A stretch of 64,000 bases of DNA from Spirochaetae bacterium HGW-Spirochaetae-2 (GTDB lineage: Bacteria > Spirochaetota > Spirochaetia > Sphaerochaetales > Sphaerochaetaceae): NCBI GenBank assembly GCA_002839355.1, contig PGXW01000003.1, positions 1-64,000 of the forward strand, given 5' to 3'. The notes beneath the pieces were generated by a model. The model saw nothing but the letters and a program-made list of their open reading frames with translations, did not search any database and was not told where the DNA came from. The position numbers and the translations under genes were made by a program. Shown in pieces: positions 50,616-60,259 of the stretch (its first letter is position 1; every line of letters begins with the position of its first letter).

Positions 50616-51523
50616 GTTGCCTGCCTCCGGGCATCCAATACTCGATTGATGCTCCCTCCATTGGATTCCAAGAGCAATTGGGCTTCAGCAGCGTCGACGG
50701 CCAACAAGGACATCAATATCGACACCCTGACATTGCCTCCGGAAACAGTATACAACCGTTCCGCCTCCTGTCGATCACAACCGGTTATCTCCATTACCAA
50801 TCGTTTGGCCCGGTCCACCAGTTTGGTGTTCAGTGGCATCAGGTCGACCATCAGATTATTATACACTTTTCCGATACGAATCATGGCTGTCGTCGTAATC
50901 ATGTTTAGAACTAGCTTCTGCGCGGTCCCCGATTTCATACGAGTACTCCCTGTGATAATCTCGGGACCGACAGGAAGGAATATCTTATGATCCGCACAAT
51001 CGAAGACCTTGGATGTTTCATTCGAGGATATCGCTCCAACGCTGGCACCAAGCGATCGCGCATACTGCATTGCCCCAACCACATACGGGGCTTGTCCAGA
51101 GGCTGTGATTCCAACCAGGACATCGATCGAGGAAAATTCCCTTGAACACAATTCGGCTACACCCGCATCAGGATTGTCCTCGGCCCACTCCACCGATCGG
51201 GTCAACGCCGGTGGACCACCCGCTATCAAACCTTGGACCATCGTAGGGGGGACACCGAAAGTCGGAGGACATTCGGAGGCATCCAAGATGCCCAACCTTC
51301 CCGACGTTCCCGCTCCGATGTAAAACAGACGCCCTCCCTTCAGAAACGATTCGACCACATCATCCACCAAAGCGGCTATTGGATCCATCGCCGTTGCAAC
51401 AGCCAATGGCACATTCTGGTCTTCCGAATTGATGATGTGAAGTATCTCAAGGGTAGACTTGGTATCTATCCTGTAGGAAAGTGGGTTTCGCTGTTCGGTC
51501 GAAGGCAATGCATTGTCATTCAT
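50612..51523 (-). CDS. murQ: N-acetylmuramic acid 6-phosphate etherase
   Basis: A 303-residue SIS-domain enzyme that removes the lactyl ether from MurNAc-6-phosphate to give GlcNAc-6-phosphate and lactate. I-G-A-G-T-S-G-R-L-G (about 68-77), D-A-S-E-C-P-P-T-F (about 80-88, catalytic Glu) and W-A-E-D-N-P-D-A-G (about 112-120, second Glu) are in place; length is normal. It is coupled by 4-bp overlaps both to the ABC permease and to the kinase. Confidence 0.95.
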   Translation of the reverse strand: MNDNALPSTEQRNPLSYRIDTKSTLEILHIINSEDQNVPLAVATAMDPIAALVDDVVESFLKGGRLFYIGAGTSGRLGILDASECPPTFGVPPTMVQGLIAGGPPALTRSVEWAEDNPDAGVAELCSREFSSIDVLVGITASGQAPYVVGAMQYARSLGASVGAISSNETSKVFDCADHKIFLPVGPEIITGSTRMKSGTAQKLVLNMITTTAMIRIGKVYNNLMVDLMPLNTKLVDRAKRLVMEITGCDRQEAERLYTVSGGNVRVSILMSLLAVDAAEAQLLLESNGGSINRVLDARRQAT

Positions 51524-52374
51524 TTTACTGCTCCTGCTGTCATTCCTTTGATGAAATACCTGGACATGAATATATACATCAACAACATGGGAAGAATTGC
51601 GATCGATAACCCCGTGAACAGCAGGCTCCAGTTGGTCGCATGTTGGCCAAAGAAGGTACTGAGTCCGACCGGGAGGGTCTTTCTGCTGTTCGATTGCAGG
51701 AAGACCAAGGGAAAAAAGAAATCATTCCATATCGGAACCGCATTGTAGATGGTAACCAGAGCAATCGCCGGAGCGGTCATCGGCATGATAATGCGACGAT
51801 AAATCTGGAAATCATGACATCCGTCAATCCGTGCGGCATACTCCAGCTCCAATGGAATTCCCTTCATGAAACCGGAAAGGATGAAAACTGTCGAAGGCAA
51901 CCCCATCGCAATGAAAATCAGGATTACCGAAATCCTCGAATCAATCAGACCCAGACGTTTCACAATGATAAACAATGGAATGATCGCAGCCTTCAAGGGA
52001 AGCATGATACCACTGAGGAACAGCATATACACGAGTGTATTCGCCTTGTAACGATACCGGGACACTCCATAGGCCCCCATCGATCCGAAGAGCAGGACGA
52101 ATCCCATGGCGACTCCTGTTACCAGGAGGCTGTTTGCGAAATACCTGTCGAAACCCTTCTCCACCCACACCGTATGGAAATTCTTGAACCCGATCGACTG
52201 GGGAAACCCAAAGGGCTTGGTGAGAATTTCCCTATTCGATTTGAATGCGGAAATCACCATATTGAACAGTGGATACAGAATCAACAGGACATAGATTGTC
52301 ATGATTGCCATCATGAGAAATATGAACAGTCTCTTGCCCCACCCTGCACCTCGGAACCGAAGATCGCTGATCAT
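51520..52374 (-). CDS. ABC sugar transporter permease (MalG type)
   Basis: A 284-residue membrane protein with six helices and the EAA loop E-Y-A-A-R-I-D-G-C (about residues 177-185). It is the second permease of a CUT1-type importer and is coupled by 4-bp overlaps to the other permease and to murQ, so MurNAc or muropeptide sugar is the likely cargo. No ATPase gene is in the cluster; a shared MsmX-like ATPase elsewhere is probable. Confidence 0.9.
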   Translation of the reverse strand: MISDLRFRGAGWGKRLFIFLMMAIMTIYVLLILYPLFNMVISAFKSNREILTKPFGFPQSIGFKNFHTVWVEKGFDRYFANSLLVTGVAMGFVLLFGSMGAYGVSRYRYKANTLVYMLFLSGIMLPLKAAIIPLFIIVKRLGLIDSRISVILIFIAMGLPSTVFILSGFMKGIPLELEYAARIDGCHDFQIYRRIIMPMTAPAIALVTIYNAVPIWNDFFFPLVFLQSNSRKTLPVGLSTFFGQHATNWSLLFTGLSIAILPMLLMYIFMSRYFIKGMTAGAVK

Positions 52375-53285
52375 AGCTGCACCTCCCTGCTCCGTGAGAA
52401 CCGAATGGAAATGAGGGAAATCAAGAAGGTGAGGATATAGATGACTACTCCGATAGCACTGCCTATGCCAATTTCCGGGCTACCGGCATCGACCGATCCG
52501 AAAGCAGTCCGGTAGAACAGAGTTCCTATCGTATCCGTGGAGTAGTTCGGTCCTCCATCCAGTCCTGTCATAGTATATATCTGTTCAAAAACATTCAGAC
52601 TCCCGATCACAGTAAGGACAGTGATGATTGTGATGGAGGGGATGATGAGGGGAAATACTATTTTCCAGAAGAGCTTCCATTCTCCAACACCGTCCAGATG
52701 TGCAGCCTCCAGACATTCGGTCGGCACGTTGTCTATCGCGGCGAGAAAAACCAGAGAGGGGAACCCGACCCATCGCCAGATGTTTACCATGATGATTGCC
52801 ATGGTGGCGAAACGTTCTTCCCCAAGCCATGCATGTTGCAGGGACTCGAGACCGATAAGCCCGAGAAAATTGTTCACCAAACCAGAAGGTTTCAGATAAA
52901 GGCCCCAAAGGAACCCGACAGCTATGATCGAGAATAAGACAGGAATGAAGAATATCCGCTTGAACGCCTGGTAGCCGGGAATACTCCTGCTCATAAGATA
53001 ACCGAACAACAATCCGACAGAGTTCTGCAGAATCATAGTGGACAGAAACCAAATGAGGTTGTTTTGCAAGGCATTCAAGAATCGCTGTTGGTAAGGGTAT
53101 TTTGTGAACAACCGGGAAAAATTCTCCAGCCCGACAAATTCGACCGGAAGCAATTGGTTCCATGAGAAGAGACTGTTGTACAGGGACATGAAAAGGGGGA
53201 GCAGAATAAATACGCCGACTATCATCAGGCCGGGAGTTACAAAGAAGATAATCCAAGCTGCTTTCCTCAGCTGTTTGACATCCAT
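52371..53285 (-). CDS. ABC sugar transporter permease (MalF type)
   Basis: A 304-residue membrane protein with six helices and the EAA loop L-E-A-A-H-L-D-G-V (about 199-207). The ATG at 53285 follows GCAGGAGG; the frame upstream to 53348 is not used. It lies 68 bp after the binding protein gene and 4 bp overlaps the next permease. Confidence 0.9.
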   Translation of the reverse strand: MDVKQLRKAAWIIFFVTPGLMIVGVFILLPLFMSLYNSLFSWNQLLPVEFVGLENFSRLFTKYPYQQRFLNALQNNLIWFLSTMILQNSVGLLFGYLMSRSIPGYQAFKRIFFIPVLFSIIAVGFLWGLYLKPSGLVNNFLGLIGLESLQHAWLGEERFATMAIIMVNIWRWVGFPSLVFLAAIDNVPTECLEAAHLDGVGEWKLFWKIVFPLIIPSITIITVLTVIGSLNVFEQIYTMTGLDGGPNYSTDTIGTLFYRTAFGSVDAGSPEIGIGSAIGVVIYILTFLISLISIRFSRSREVQL

Positions 53286-53353
53286 GCGGTCCTCCTGCAT
53301 CCAGGGTGGATTGGTGCCGGCGAATCCGGCACCAATGTGTGATACCAAGCAGG

Positions 53354-54628
53354 TTATTTTTGGAACGGCTTATAATAGGAAGCTATTCCATCCTGCACTT
53401 GCTTCGCTGCTTGGGCCGGAGTCAATGTACCCGCCATGACGCCTTGCGCCGCCGCCTGCCACAACGAGGATCCGGTCGGTTGCTGATACCGGAATCCGAC
53501 AAGGAAAATGAATGGTGTTGCATTCTTTTGCAATTCGAGAACCCTCGCGATGAAAGGATCACTTGAAGCATCCACACCAGGAACCGAGGAGATCATCTTA
53601 AGATCCCGAATCATGGAATTCCCAAAATCCTTACTTGAAAGGAACTTTAGGAACTTGACCGACGCATTCTTCTTCTGTGAGGCGGCATTCATGGCAAAGT
53701 TCATGTCCGCGTACACCGAGACGGGAGCTGGTTTGGATGCGTCCTCCCCTGGAATTGCGAATACATCGTAATAGAGGTCCGGATTCTGGGTATTGAAGTA
53801 GGCCGCCTCGTACGAACCACCGACCAGATGGCCGGCAACTTCATTGAAGAAATTTGCACGCATGTCTTCATAGGAGACTCCCATGAACATGTTGGGCATA
53901 TAGGCAGTGAGGGATTTCATCTTTTCGATCATCTTGATGAATGCGGGATCCTGGAAATTCCTCTTGCCTTCGACAACTGCAGTGAAGAAATCGGTCGCAC
54001 CATAGAAGGCCGGCCCCATTCCACCAAGCATGGTTTCGAGTGTCCAACCATCTTTCGCTCCATTGGCCAAAGGTATATATCCCGCTTTTTTCATAGCCTC
54101 GAAATTGGCAATCAGTTGCGCCCAATTCTTGGGGATGGAGAGTCCGAGTTCCTTGTAGATGGCTTTGTTGTAATACATGAATACCGTCTGGCTGACAGCG
54201 GGGCTGCCATAGATCTTTCCATCGGTCGGCGAAGTCGCCCCAAGAAGTGCCGTCGGACTATAGTTCTTCAATTCCGGTAGCCATTGTTCCAACGGTTCCA
54301 GGTAATGGGAATCTGCAAACGTCGCCAAACCTCCATAGGCGCGACCTTGGAATACGTCGGGTCCCGAACCTCCAGCAAGGGCTGCTGCCAGGATGGTGTT
54401 GTACTCGGTATTCTTATGTGCTGTCTGCACCACCTTGATATCCGGGTTGGCGGCTTCGAAAATCGCAATTTGCCGTGCATAGAAATCGACATCCTCAGGT
54501 CTCCAGGTCCAGAAATGGATTTCTGTCTTTGTCTGGCTACCTGCCGCGGGTGTTTCGGTCGTACCGGCTGCGAACAGCGTTGAAACAGCGACAGTACAGA
54601 CCAACATGAGCAATAGGAACCTTTTCAT
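53354..54628 (-). CDS. ABC sugar-binding protein
   Basis: A 424-residue secreted protein of the extracellular solute-binding family 1, with a signal peptide about 1-20 (L-F-A-A-G-T-T-E) and F-W-T-W-R-P-E (about 39-45), G-G-S-G-P-D-V-F (about 87-94) and Y-Y-N-K-A-I-Y typical of CUT1 binding proteins. There is no lipobox cysteine. It is the first gene of the MurNAc operon, divergent from the RpiR regulator. Confidence 0.9.
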   Translation of the reverse strand: MKRFLLLMLVCTVAVSTLFAAGTTETPAAGSQTKTEIHFWTWRPEDVDFYARQIAIFEAANPDIKVVQTAHKNTEYNTILAAALAGGSGPDVFQGRAYGGLATFADSHYLEPLEQWLPELKNYSPTALLGATSPTDGKIYGSPAVSQTVFMYYNKAIYKELGLSIPKNWAQLIANFEAMKKAGYIPLANGAKDGWTLETMLGGMGPAFYGATDFFTAVVEGKRNFQDPAFIKMIEKMKSLTAYMPNMFMGVSYEDMRANFFNEVAGHLVGGSYEAAYFNTQNPDLYYDVFAIPGEDASKPAPVSVYADMNFAMNAASQKKNASVKFLKFLSSKDFGNSMIRDLKMISSVPGVDASSDPFIARVLELQKNATPFIFLVGFRYQQPTGSSLWQAAAQGVMAGTLTPAQAAKQVQDGIASYYKPFQK

Positions 54629-54669
54629 AACTCCTCCTTGTTTGGAACTATAGATATTCAGATATCCGT

Positions 54670-54698
54670 ATTGTCGCTTCGAGATTTCTATTTGTCAA
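54670..54698 (-). promoter_or_regulatory. Promoter of the MurNAc ABC operon
   Basis: On the minus strand TTGACA (54698-54693), 17 bp and GACAAT (54675-54670), with an A/T-rich stretch upstream. It is about 42 bp before the start of the binding protein gene. Confidence 0.55.
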
Positions 54699-54729
54699 GA
54701 AAAATTAAAAAACTTTTTTACTAGATTAT

Positions 54730-54753
54730 TTTCATTTTTGAAATTTTTTTTCA
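54730..54753. promoter_or_regulatory. Candidate RpiR operator
   Basis: Three boxes TTTCA-N4-TGAAA-N5-TTTCA overlap as inverted repeats in the divergent region between the ABC operon and the RpiR gene. TGAAA/TTTCA dyads are plausible for RpiR-type regulators; the AT-rich setting makes chance similarity possible. Confidence 0.4.
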
Positions 54754-54795
54754 TTTCAGCTATACGAAACGAGAGTCTCGTGGTATCATCGTCTC

Positions 54796-55674
54796 ATGGA
54801 AGGATGTTTGTATCGAATAAAGCAGTTCTCTGTGAATCTATCCCCTTCAGAGCGGAAGATTGCCGACTATTTGGTGACACACCCTGCGCAATCTGTCCAT
54901 ATGGGGGTCTCCGAAATCGCCAGGAACTCGAACAGTAGTCCTGCGGCAGTTGTCAGGCTCGCGAACAGGCTCGGCTATAAGGGGTATACCGAACTCCGTT
55001 TGAGTCTGGCAAAAGAGGTGTTCTCAACAGATTCCGGCAAGGAGACTTCTGTATTTCACGATATCACCGCGACGTCCAATGTTGAGGACATTGTTCGAAT
55101 CATGATCGGTCTTGCTGGAGAAAGTATTACCGGGATCGAATCGGTATTGAACCGGGAGGAATTGGAAACGGCGGTACAGATCATCCATGGTGCGCGGCAT
55201 GTATTGCTTTCGGGAGTGGGAGCGTCGGGTGTCGTCGCGACCGATTTCCAACAAAAGTTGGCCCGACTGGGATTGCTGGCCATCCACACCAGCGATCCCG
55301 ACATGCAGATAGTACAATCGTGTGCCTTGGATGAACATGATGTGGTTATAGCCATTTCCTATTCTGGTGAATCGGAGGCTGTGCTCAGGGTCGCGAAAGA
55401 AGCGAGGAAAAACGGAACCCCCATAATCGCCATAACTCGGGTCGGTGAGAATTCGCTCGGTAAGTTGGCCGATCGAATACTTGCCGTACCCAACAGCGAA
55501 TCCTTGTTCCGACAAGGGGCCACGTTATCCCGCATCAACCAACTGCTGGTGGTGGATATCATATACGCGACAATCCTTTCGAGAATCCAAGAGCAAGCAT
55601 CCGGTATTATCACCCGAACATGGGAAGCGGTTTCACACGTAAGCGGCAAGGATACCTCAAGATCAAAAAATTGA
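54796..55674 (+). CDS. RpiR/MurR-family transcriptional regulator
   Basis: A 292-residue regulator with an N-terminal HTH_6 domain (about 1-77; S-E-I-A-R-N-S-N-S-S-P-A-A-V-V-R-L) and a C-terminal SIS domain (about 115-260; L-S-G-V-G-A-S-G-V-V, I-A-I-S-Y-S-G-E-S). It is divergent from the MurNAc operon and probably senses MurNAc-6-phosphate or a related sugar phosphate. The ribosome site before the ATG is weak. Confidence 0.9.
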   Translation: MEGCLYRIKQFSVNLSPSERKIADYLVTHPAQSVHMGVSEIARNSNSSPAAVVRLANRLGYKGYTELRLSLAKEVFSTDSGKETSVFHDITATSNVEDIVRIMIGLAGESITGIESVLNREELETAVQIIHGARHVLLSGVGASGVVATDFQQKLARLGLLAIHTSDPDMQIVQSCALDEHDVVIAISYSGESEAVLRVAKEARKNGTPIIAITRVGENSLGKLADRILAVPNSESLFRQGATLSRINQLLVVDIIYATILSRIQEQASGIITRTWEAVSHVSGKDTSRSKN

Positions 55675-55705
55675 CCGGAGCAGTTGGGTTTCCCCTACTC
55701 CGGTC
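55673..55705 (+). terminator. Hairpin at the end of the RpiR gene
   Basis: GACCGGAG, overlapping the stop codon, pairs with CTCCGGTC with an inner GGG/CCC; it lacks a U-tract. Confidence 0.35.
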
Positions 55706-55710
55706 CAGTT

Positions 55711-55949
55711 CGATTGCTCCGGGGCTGCGCCCTCTACGCTAAGTCGTTTGGTTAAGTCTCTTCGATCACTCCGCTCGCTCCCGCGATGCTCGTGTCTTCG
55801 AGGCCAATCGATTGCTCCGGGGCTGCGCCCTCTACGCTAATCGATTACCGTTCCGATCACTCCGCTCGCTCCCGCGATGCTCGTGTCTTCGAGGCCAATC
55901 GATTGCTTCGGGGCTGCGCCCTCTACGCTAATCGATTACCTCTTCGATC
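55711..55949. repeat. Tandem repeat overlapping the ilvB 3' end
   Basis: Units begin CGATTGCT(C/T)C at 55711, 55809 and 55900, spaced 98 and 91 bp; the third is partial. Each holds GGGGCTGCGCCCTCTACGCTAA, split here as GGGGCTGCGCC and CTCTACGCTAA, then TCTTCGATCA or a variant, and the first two also CTCCGCTCGCTCCCGC. The third unit runs into the last codons of ilvB, so the units carry copies of the gene tail. There are too few units and no spacers for a CRISPR. Confidence 0.85.
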
Positions 55950-57601
55950 ATCTCATCGATGGAGGCTCCGGGTGCGACCATGGGGTAGACCTTGTTGTCC
56001 AACGGAATCTCACAGTCGATAACCACAGGTCCATCCAATGAAAGCGCAGCGGCGAGCACGACCTTCGGATCATCGTCCGTTCCCAAACGCATACCCTTCA
56101 CACCAAAGGCCTGGGCAAGTGCGACCCAATCGATTTCGGTATCCAACGTCGTCTCGGAATAACGCTCTTCGTAGAACAGCGTCTGCCACTGCCTGACCAT
56201 GCCCAACGTATGGTTGTTCATGATAAGAATCACAACAGGCAAACGATACCGAGCGATCGTCGCCAACTCGTTGCAGTTCATCTTGAACGAACCGTCTCCG
56301 GCGACATTGACCACACGCTTGGTGGGATTGCCAACCTGGGCACCAATCGCAGCACCCGTTCCGTACCCCATGGTTCCCAAGCCTCCGGAAGTCAAGAATC
56401 GCCCCTCGGGGGTATGGTGGTAGAACTGGGCGGCCCACATCTGGTGCTGTCCGACCTCGGTGACCACCACCGAATTGGGTGGCAAGACCGAAGACAGGGC
56501 ACGCAGGATTTCCGCAGGACGCTTGGTCTCACCCGCGATCTGGACCGGATGCTCTACCTTCCATTTGGCTATCTGTTCCATCCACGGTCCATGTACCAGC
56601 GGCTTGTCCAACATGCTGTTCAATTTGGCAAGGACAACCTTCACATCCCCAATCACATGGTGATACGTTGCGATATTCTTGTTGATTTCGGCCGGATCGA
56701 CATCGATGTGTACGACCCTTGCCTTCTTGGCAAAGGCACTGGCCTTGCTGACAACCCGATCACTGAACCGCGCACCGATCACCACCAAGAGATCACAATT
56801 GGTTACAGCGATATTGGACACACGCGTTCCGTGCATCCCGATCATTCCGGTGAACCGTCGATGCATCGTATCGATCGCACCATGGCCCATCAGCGAGACA
56901 CCCATCGGACTGTCGATCTTTTCCAGGAATTCGGCCAACTCTGATTGGGCGTTGGAAAGGATTACTCCTCCACCCACATACAACATCGGCTTGGAGGACT
57001 CCTTGATCAACTTGATCGTCTTCTCCAGGGAACTGGTCTTGACATGCAGGTCGTCGGGAATATACCGCTCGATCTCCACTCTGGTATACTCCGCTTCGGC
57101 AGCGGTGACATCCTTGGGAATATCGATAAGCACCGGACCCGGCCTTCCCTCGCGGGCGATATGGAAAGCCTCCCGTATCGTTGCCGCCAATTTATCGACA
57201 TCCTTTACGATATAGTTGTGTTTGGTGATCGGCATGGTGATACCGCTGATATCGACCTCCTGGAAACTATCCTTGCCCAGCAGTTGGGTAGGAACGTTCC
57301 CGGTGAAAGCAACCATGGGAATCGAATCCATGTATGCTGTAGCCAACCCGGTGACCAGGTTTGTCGCTCCCGGACCACTGGTGGCGAACACCACTCCGAC
57401 TTTTCCCGTCGAACGGGCATAGCCGTCCGCAGCATGCGACGCGCCCTGTTCGTGGCTGGTCAGGATATGGCGAACCGAATCCCGGTTCTTGTACAAAGCA
57501 TCGTAAGTGTTGAGTACAGCACCCCCGGGGAACCCAAAAATGGTATCAACACCCTGTTCCTTGAGGCAAGCGATAATTATCTCAGCTCCATTCAACTTCA
57601 T
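55928..57601 (-). CDS. ilvB: Acetolactate synthase large subunit
   Basis: A 557-residue ThDP enzyme that joins two pyruvates, or pyruvate and 2-oxobutyrate, in valine, leucine and isoleucine synthesis. G-F-P-G-G-A-V-L (about 24-31), catalytic E49 in S-H-E-Q-G-A, F-Q-E-V-D and G-D-G-S-F-K-M-N-C-N-E-L (ThDP loop) are present. It is the last gene of the cim-leu-ilv operon. No regulatory small subunit gene (ilvN/ilvH) or ilvC is adjacent. Confidence 0.94.
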   Translation of the reverse strand: MKLNGAEIIIACLKEQGVDTIFGFPGGAVLNTYDALYKNRDSVRHILTSHEQGASHAADGYARSTGKVGVVFATSGPGATNLVTGLATAYMDSIPMVAFTGNVPTQLLGKDSFQEVDISGITMPITKHNYIVKDVDKLAATIREAFHIAREGRPGPVLIDIPKDVTAAEAEYTRVEIERYIPDDLHVKTSSLEKTIKLIKESSKPMLYVGGGVILSNAQSELAEFLEKIDSPMGVSLMGHGAIDTMHRRFTGMIGMHGTRVSNIAVTNCDLLVVIGARFSDRVVSKASAFAKKARVVHIDVDPAEINKNIATYHHVIGDVKVVLAKLNSMLDKPLVHGPWMEQIAKWKVEHPVQIAGETKRPAEILRALSSVLPPNSVVVTEVGQHQMWAAQFYHHTPEGRFLTSGGLGTMGYGTGAAIGAQVGNPTKRVVNVAGDGSFKMNCNELATIARYRLPVVILIMNNHTLGMVRQWQTLFYEERYSETTLDTEIDWVALAQAFGVKGMRLGTDDDPKVVLAAALSLDGPVVIDCEIPLDNKVYPMVAPGASIDEMIEEVID

Positions 57602-57665
57602 ATGTCAATCTCCCTCAGCCAGATCTCGGTGAACCAGCTGTCATCGGCAAGAACCGAAGTCCCTG

Positions 57666-59336
57666 CTATCTGTCTGCGAACACTGCACCGGTCGCGGCAC
57701 TCGTGACCTGTTTGGCATACCGTGCCAGATATCCTGTGGTTATCGGAGGTTCAGGTGCTTTCCAACCGACTTTTCGGCTTTCCAGTTCCTGTTCGTCGAC
57801 CTTCAAGGTCAATGTCCCCTTGTCTATATCGATCTCGATGATATCCCCTTCCTTCACAAAGGCGATCGGTCCACCTTCGGCGGCTTCGGGGGAGACATGT
57901 CCGATAGAGGCACCACGGGTAGCACCACTGAAACGGCCGTCGGTGATCAACGCGACATCCTTGTCGAGCCCCATACCGGCAATCGCCGAAGTCGGCCCCA
58001 ACATCTCGCGCATCCCGGGACCACCCTTGGGTCCTTCATAGCGGATCACGATCACATCACCCTTCTTGATATGTCCGCGATGGATCGCCAGACTCACTTC
58101 CTCTTCCGACTCGAATACCCGCGCCGGCCCGGAATGCTTGAGCATCTCCGGAGCGACAGCCGAACGTTTCACCACAGCTCCGTTGGGAGCAAGGTTGCCA
58201 CGCAGTACGGCAATACCACCGGTCGCGCTGTACGGTTTGTCGATCGGACGGATGACGTCCTTGTCATAATTCACCGCAGCGGCGATCTGGGCCCCCATGG
58301 TCCTTCCGGATACTGTCAGGACCTCCGAGTGGATCAACTGCTTCTTATGCAGCTCCGACATCACAGCCATCACACCACCGGCACGATACAAGTCTTCGAT
58401 ATGGTACGGTCCGGCAGGGGCCAAATGGCACAAGTTCGGTGTCCGTTTGCTGACTTCGTTCGCCATGAAGATATCGAGGGGTACATGCGCCTCGTGCGCT
58501 ATCGCGGGCAGATGCAACATGCTGTTGGTGCTGCAACCGAGTGCCATATCGACCGCCAGGGCATTCTCGAAAGCCTCGGGAGTCATGATATCGGACGGTT
58601 TGACCTGCTTCTTGTATAATTCCATGACCGCATATCCCGCTTCCTTCGCCAGACGGTCGCGTTCGGCATAGACAGCCGGAATCGTACCGTTGCCGGGAAG
58701 ACCCATTCCCAGGGCCTCTGTCAGGCAATTCATGCTGTTGGCGGTGAACATGCCGGAACAGGAACCACAGGTGGGACACGCCGAGTTCTCGCAAGCCAAC
58801 AGCTCGCTGTCGCTCATCGTTCCCGCGGCATGGGCGCCGACAGCCTCGAATACGCTGGTCAGGTCGATAGCGCTCTTTTGGCCCGGCAGATGCCCGGCCA
58901 ACATGGCCCCACCCGACACAAAGATCGTAGGGATGTTGATCCTGGCCGCCGCCATGAGCATGGCAGGGACGATCTTGTCGCAGTTGGGAACCATGACCAA
59001 TGCATCGAACGGGTGGGCAGTAGCCATGATCTCGATCGAATCGGCGATCAATTCCCTACTGGCCAAGGAATATTTCATTCCCTTGTGGCCCATGGCGATA
59101 CCGTCGCATACACCGATGACAGAAAAATCGATCGGAGTTCCGCCGGCGTTGCGGACACCGGCCTTCACCGCATCCACAATCCTATTCACATGCACATGGC
59201 CCGGTATGATACCATTGGCCGAATTTACGATACCTATCAAGGGTGCCGCGATCTCCCGATCGGTGAGCCCCAAGGCTTTCATCAAGGAACGGTGGGGAGC
59301 ACGGGAGCTCCCGCTCTTCATCTGGTCGCTTCTCAT
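57666..59336 (-). CDS. ilvD: Dihydroxy-acid dehydratase
   Basis: A 556-residue iron-sulfur dehydratase for the third step of valine and isoleucine synthesis. The cluster cysteines lie in N-C-D-K-I (about 118-122) and [12 protein letters not shown] (about 190-201); H-T-G-P-A-R-V-F and G-P-K-G-G-P-G-M appear later. Its ATG overlaps the ilvE stop by 4 bp. Confidence 0.95.
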   Translation of the reverse strand: MRSDQMKSGSSRAPHRSLMKALGLTDREIAAPLIGIVNSANGIIPGHVHVNRIVDAVKAGVRNAGGTPIDFSVIGVCDGIAMGHKGMKYSLASRELIADSIEIMATAHPFDALVMVPNCDKIVPAMLMAAARINIPTIFVSGGAMLAGHLPGQKSAIDLTSVFEAVGAHAAGTMSDSELLACENSACPTCGSCSGMFTANSMNCLTEALGMGLPGNGTIPAVYAERDRLAKEAGYAVMELYKKQVKPSDIMTPEAFENALAVDMALGCSTNSMLHLPAIAHEAHVPLDIFMANEVSKRTPNLCHLAPAGPYHIEDLYRAGGVMAVMSELHKKQLIHSEVLTVSGRTMGAQIAAAVNYDKDVIRPIDKPYSATGGIAVLRGNLAPNGAVVKRSAVAPEMLKHSGPARVFESEEEVSLAIHRGHIKKGDVIVIRYEGPKGGPGMREMLGPTSAIAGMGLDKDVALITDGRFSGATRGASIGHVSPEAAEGGPIAFVKEGDIIEIDIDKGTLTLKVDEQELESRKVGWKAPEPPITTGYLARYAKQVTSAATGAVFADR

Positions 59337-60217
59337 ATCTTCGCTCCATTCTCCGGTTGCAACACATACTCCCGGAATGCCGCCAGCAGCTTCAACGTCA
59401 CTTCACCGGCGACTCCATTTCCAATCTTCTGCCCATCCAACTCGGTCAAGGCGATGATCTCCGCGGCAGTACCTGTCAGGAAGGCTTCATCTGCATTGAT
59501 CAGGTTGAAATGGGTGAACGGCTCCTCCCGCAATTCGACACCCAATTGCTTGCATATCTTGATGACTGACTGACGGGTAATCCCATCCAAGGTGCCCAAC
59601 CAAACAGGAGGAGTGAGGATTACCCCGTTCTTTACCAAGAAGACATTGTCCCCGGTACACTCGGTGACCACACCCTCTTCATTGAGCATCAACGCTTCGT
59701 CCGCACCATAGCGGTGCGCTTCGATCGAAGCCAAAATGTTGTTCAGATAGTTCAGGCTCTTGATCTGCGGATCGAGTATTGCGGCCTTGTTTCTTCTCAG
59801 ATGGCTGGTGATCACCTTCAAGCCCCTGCGATACGCCTCGTCACTGTACAGGGCGACCTGTCCGGCAATGCAAAACAGCCTGGGAGCATGCCCTTCCGGT
59901 TTCGGGTACAAGCCCAAACCATCGGCACCACGGGTACAGACCAACCGGACATATCCATCGACAATATTGTTGCGTCGGCACGTTTCGAGAACGATTTCAG
60001 TGATCTCGTCCAGAGGCAGCGGAAGTTGCAGGTTGATGGCCCGTGCTGCGGATTGGAACCGCTTCATGTGGTCGTCAAGCTTGAATACACGGCCACCATA
60101 CGCACGGATACCTTCAAAAATTCCATCACCGTAGAGCAAGCCATGATCCATTATGGGAATCTTCGCCTCACTCAGTGGAATATACGCCCCTTCAAGATAC
60201 ACTGTCTGTTCACTCAT
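59333..60217 (-). CDS. ilvE: Branched-chain amino acid aminotransferase
   Basis: A 294-residue fold-type-IV PLP enzyme. [17 protein letters not shown] (about 24-40), the PLP lysine in I-K-S-L-N-Y-L-N-N (about 155-163), E-C-T-G-D-N-V-F and L-D-G-I-T-R are typical. It performs the last step to valine, leucine and isoleucine. AAGGAG precedes the ATG. Confidence 0.93.
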   Translation of the reverse strand: MSEQTVYLEGAYIPLSEAKIPIMDHGLLYGDGIFEGIRAYGGRVFKLDDHMKRFQSAARAINLQLPLPLDEITEIVLETCRRNNIVDGYVRLVCTRGADGLGLYPKPEGHAPRLFCIAGQVALYSDEAYRRGLKVITSHLRRNKAAILDPQIKSLNYLNNILASIEAHRYGADEALMLNEEGVVTECTGDNVFLVKNGVILTPPVWLGTLDGITRQSVIKICKQLGVELREEPFTHFNLINADEAFLTGTAAEIIALTELDGQKIGNGVAGEVTLKLLAAFREYVLQPENGAKI

Positions 60218-60259
60218 CGTCTTTACTCCTTGCCAATCGGCTTGCAGCCGCTGTAGCTC

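Noticed and set aside
55711-55949. Possible CRISPR array
   Set aside because: Only two full units and a partial one, with unit length over 90 bp and no unique spacers of regular size.
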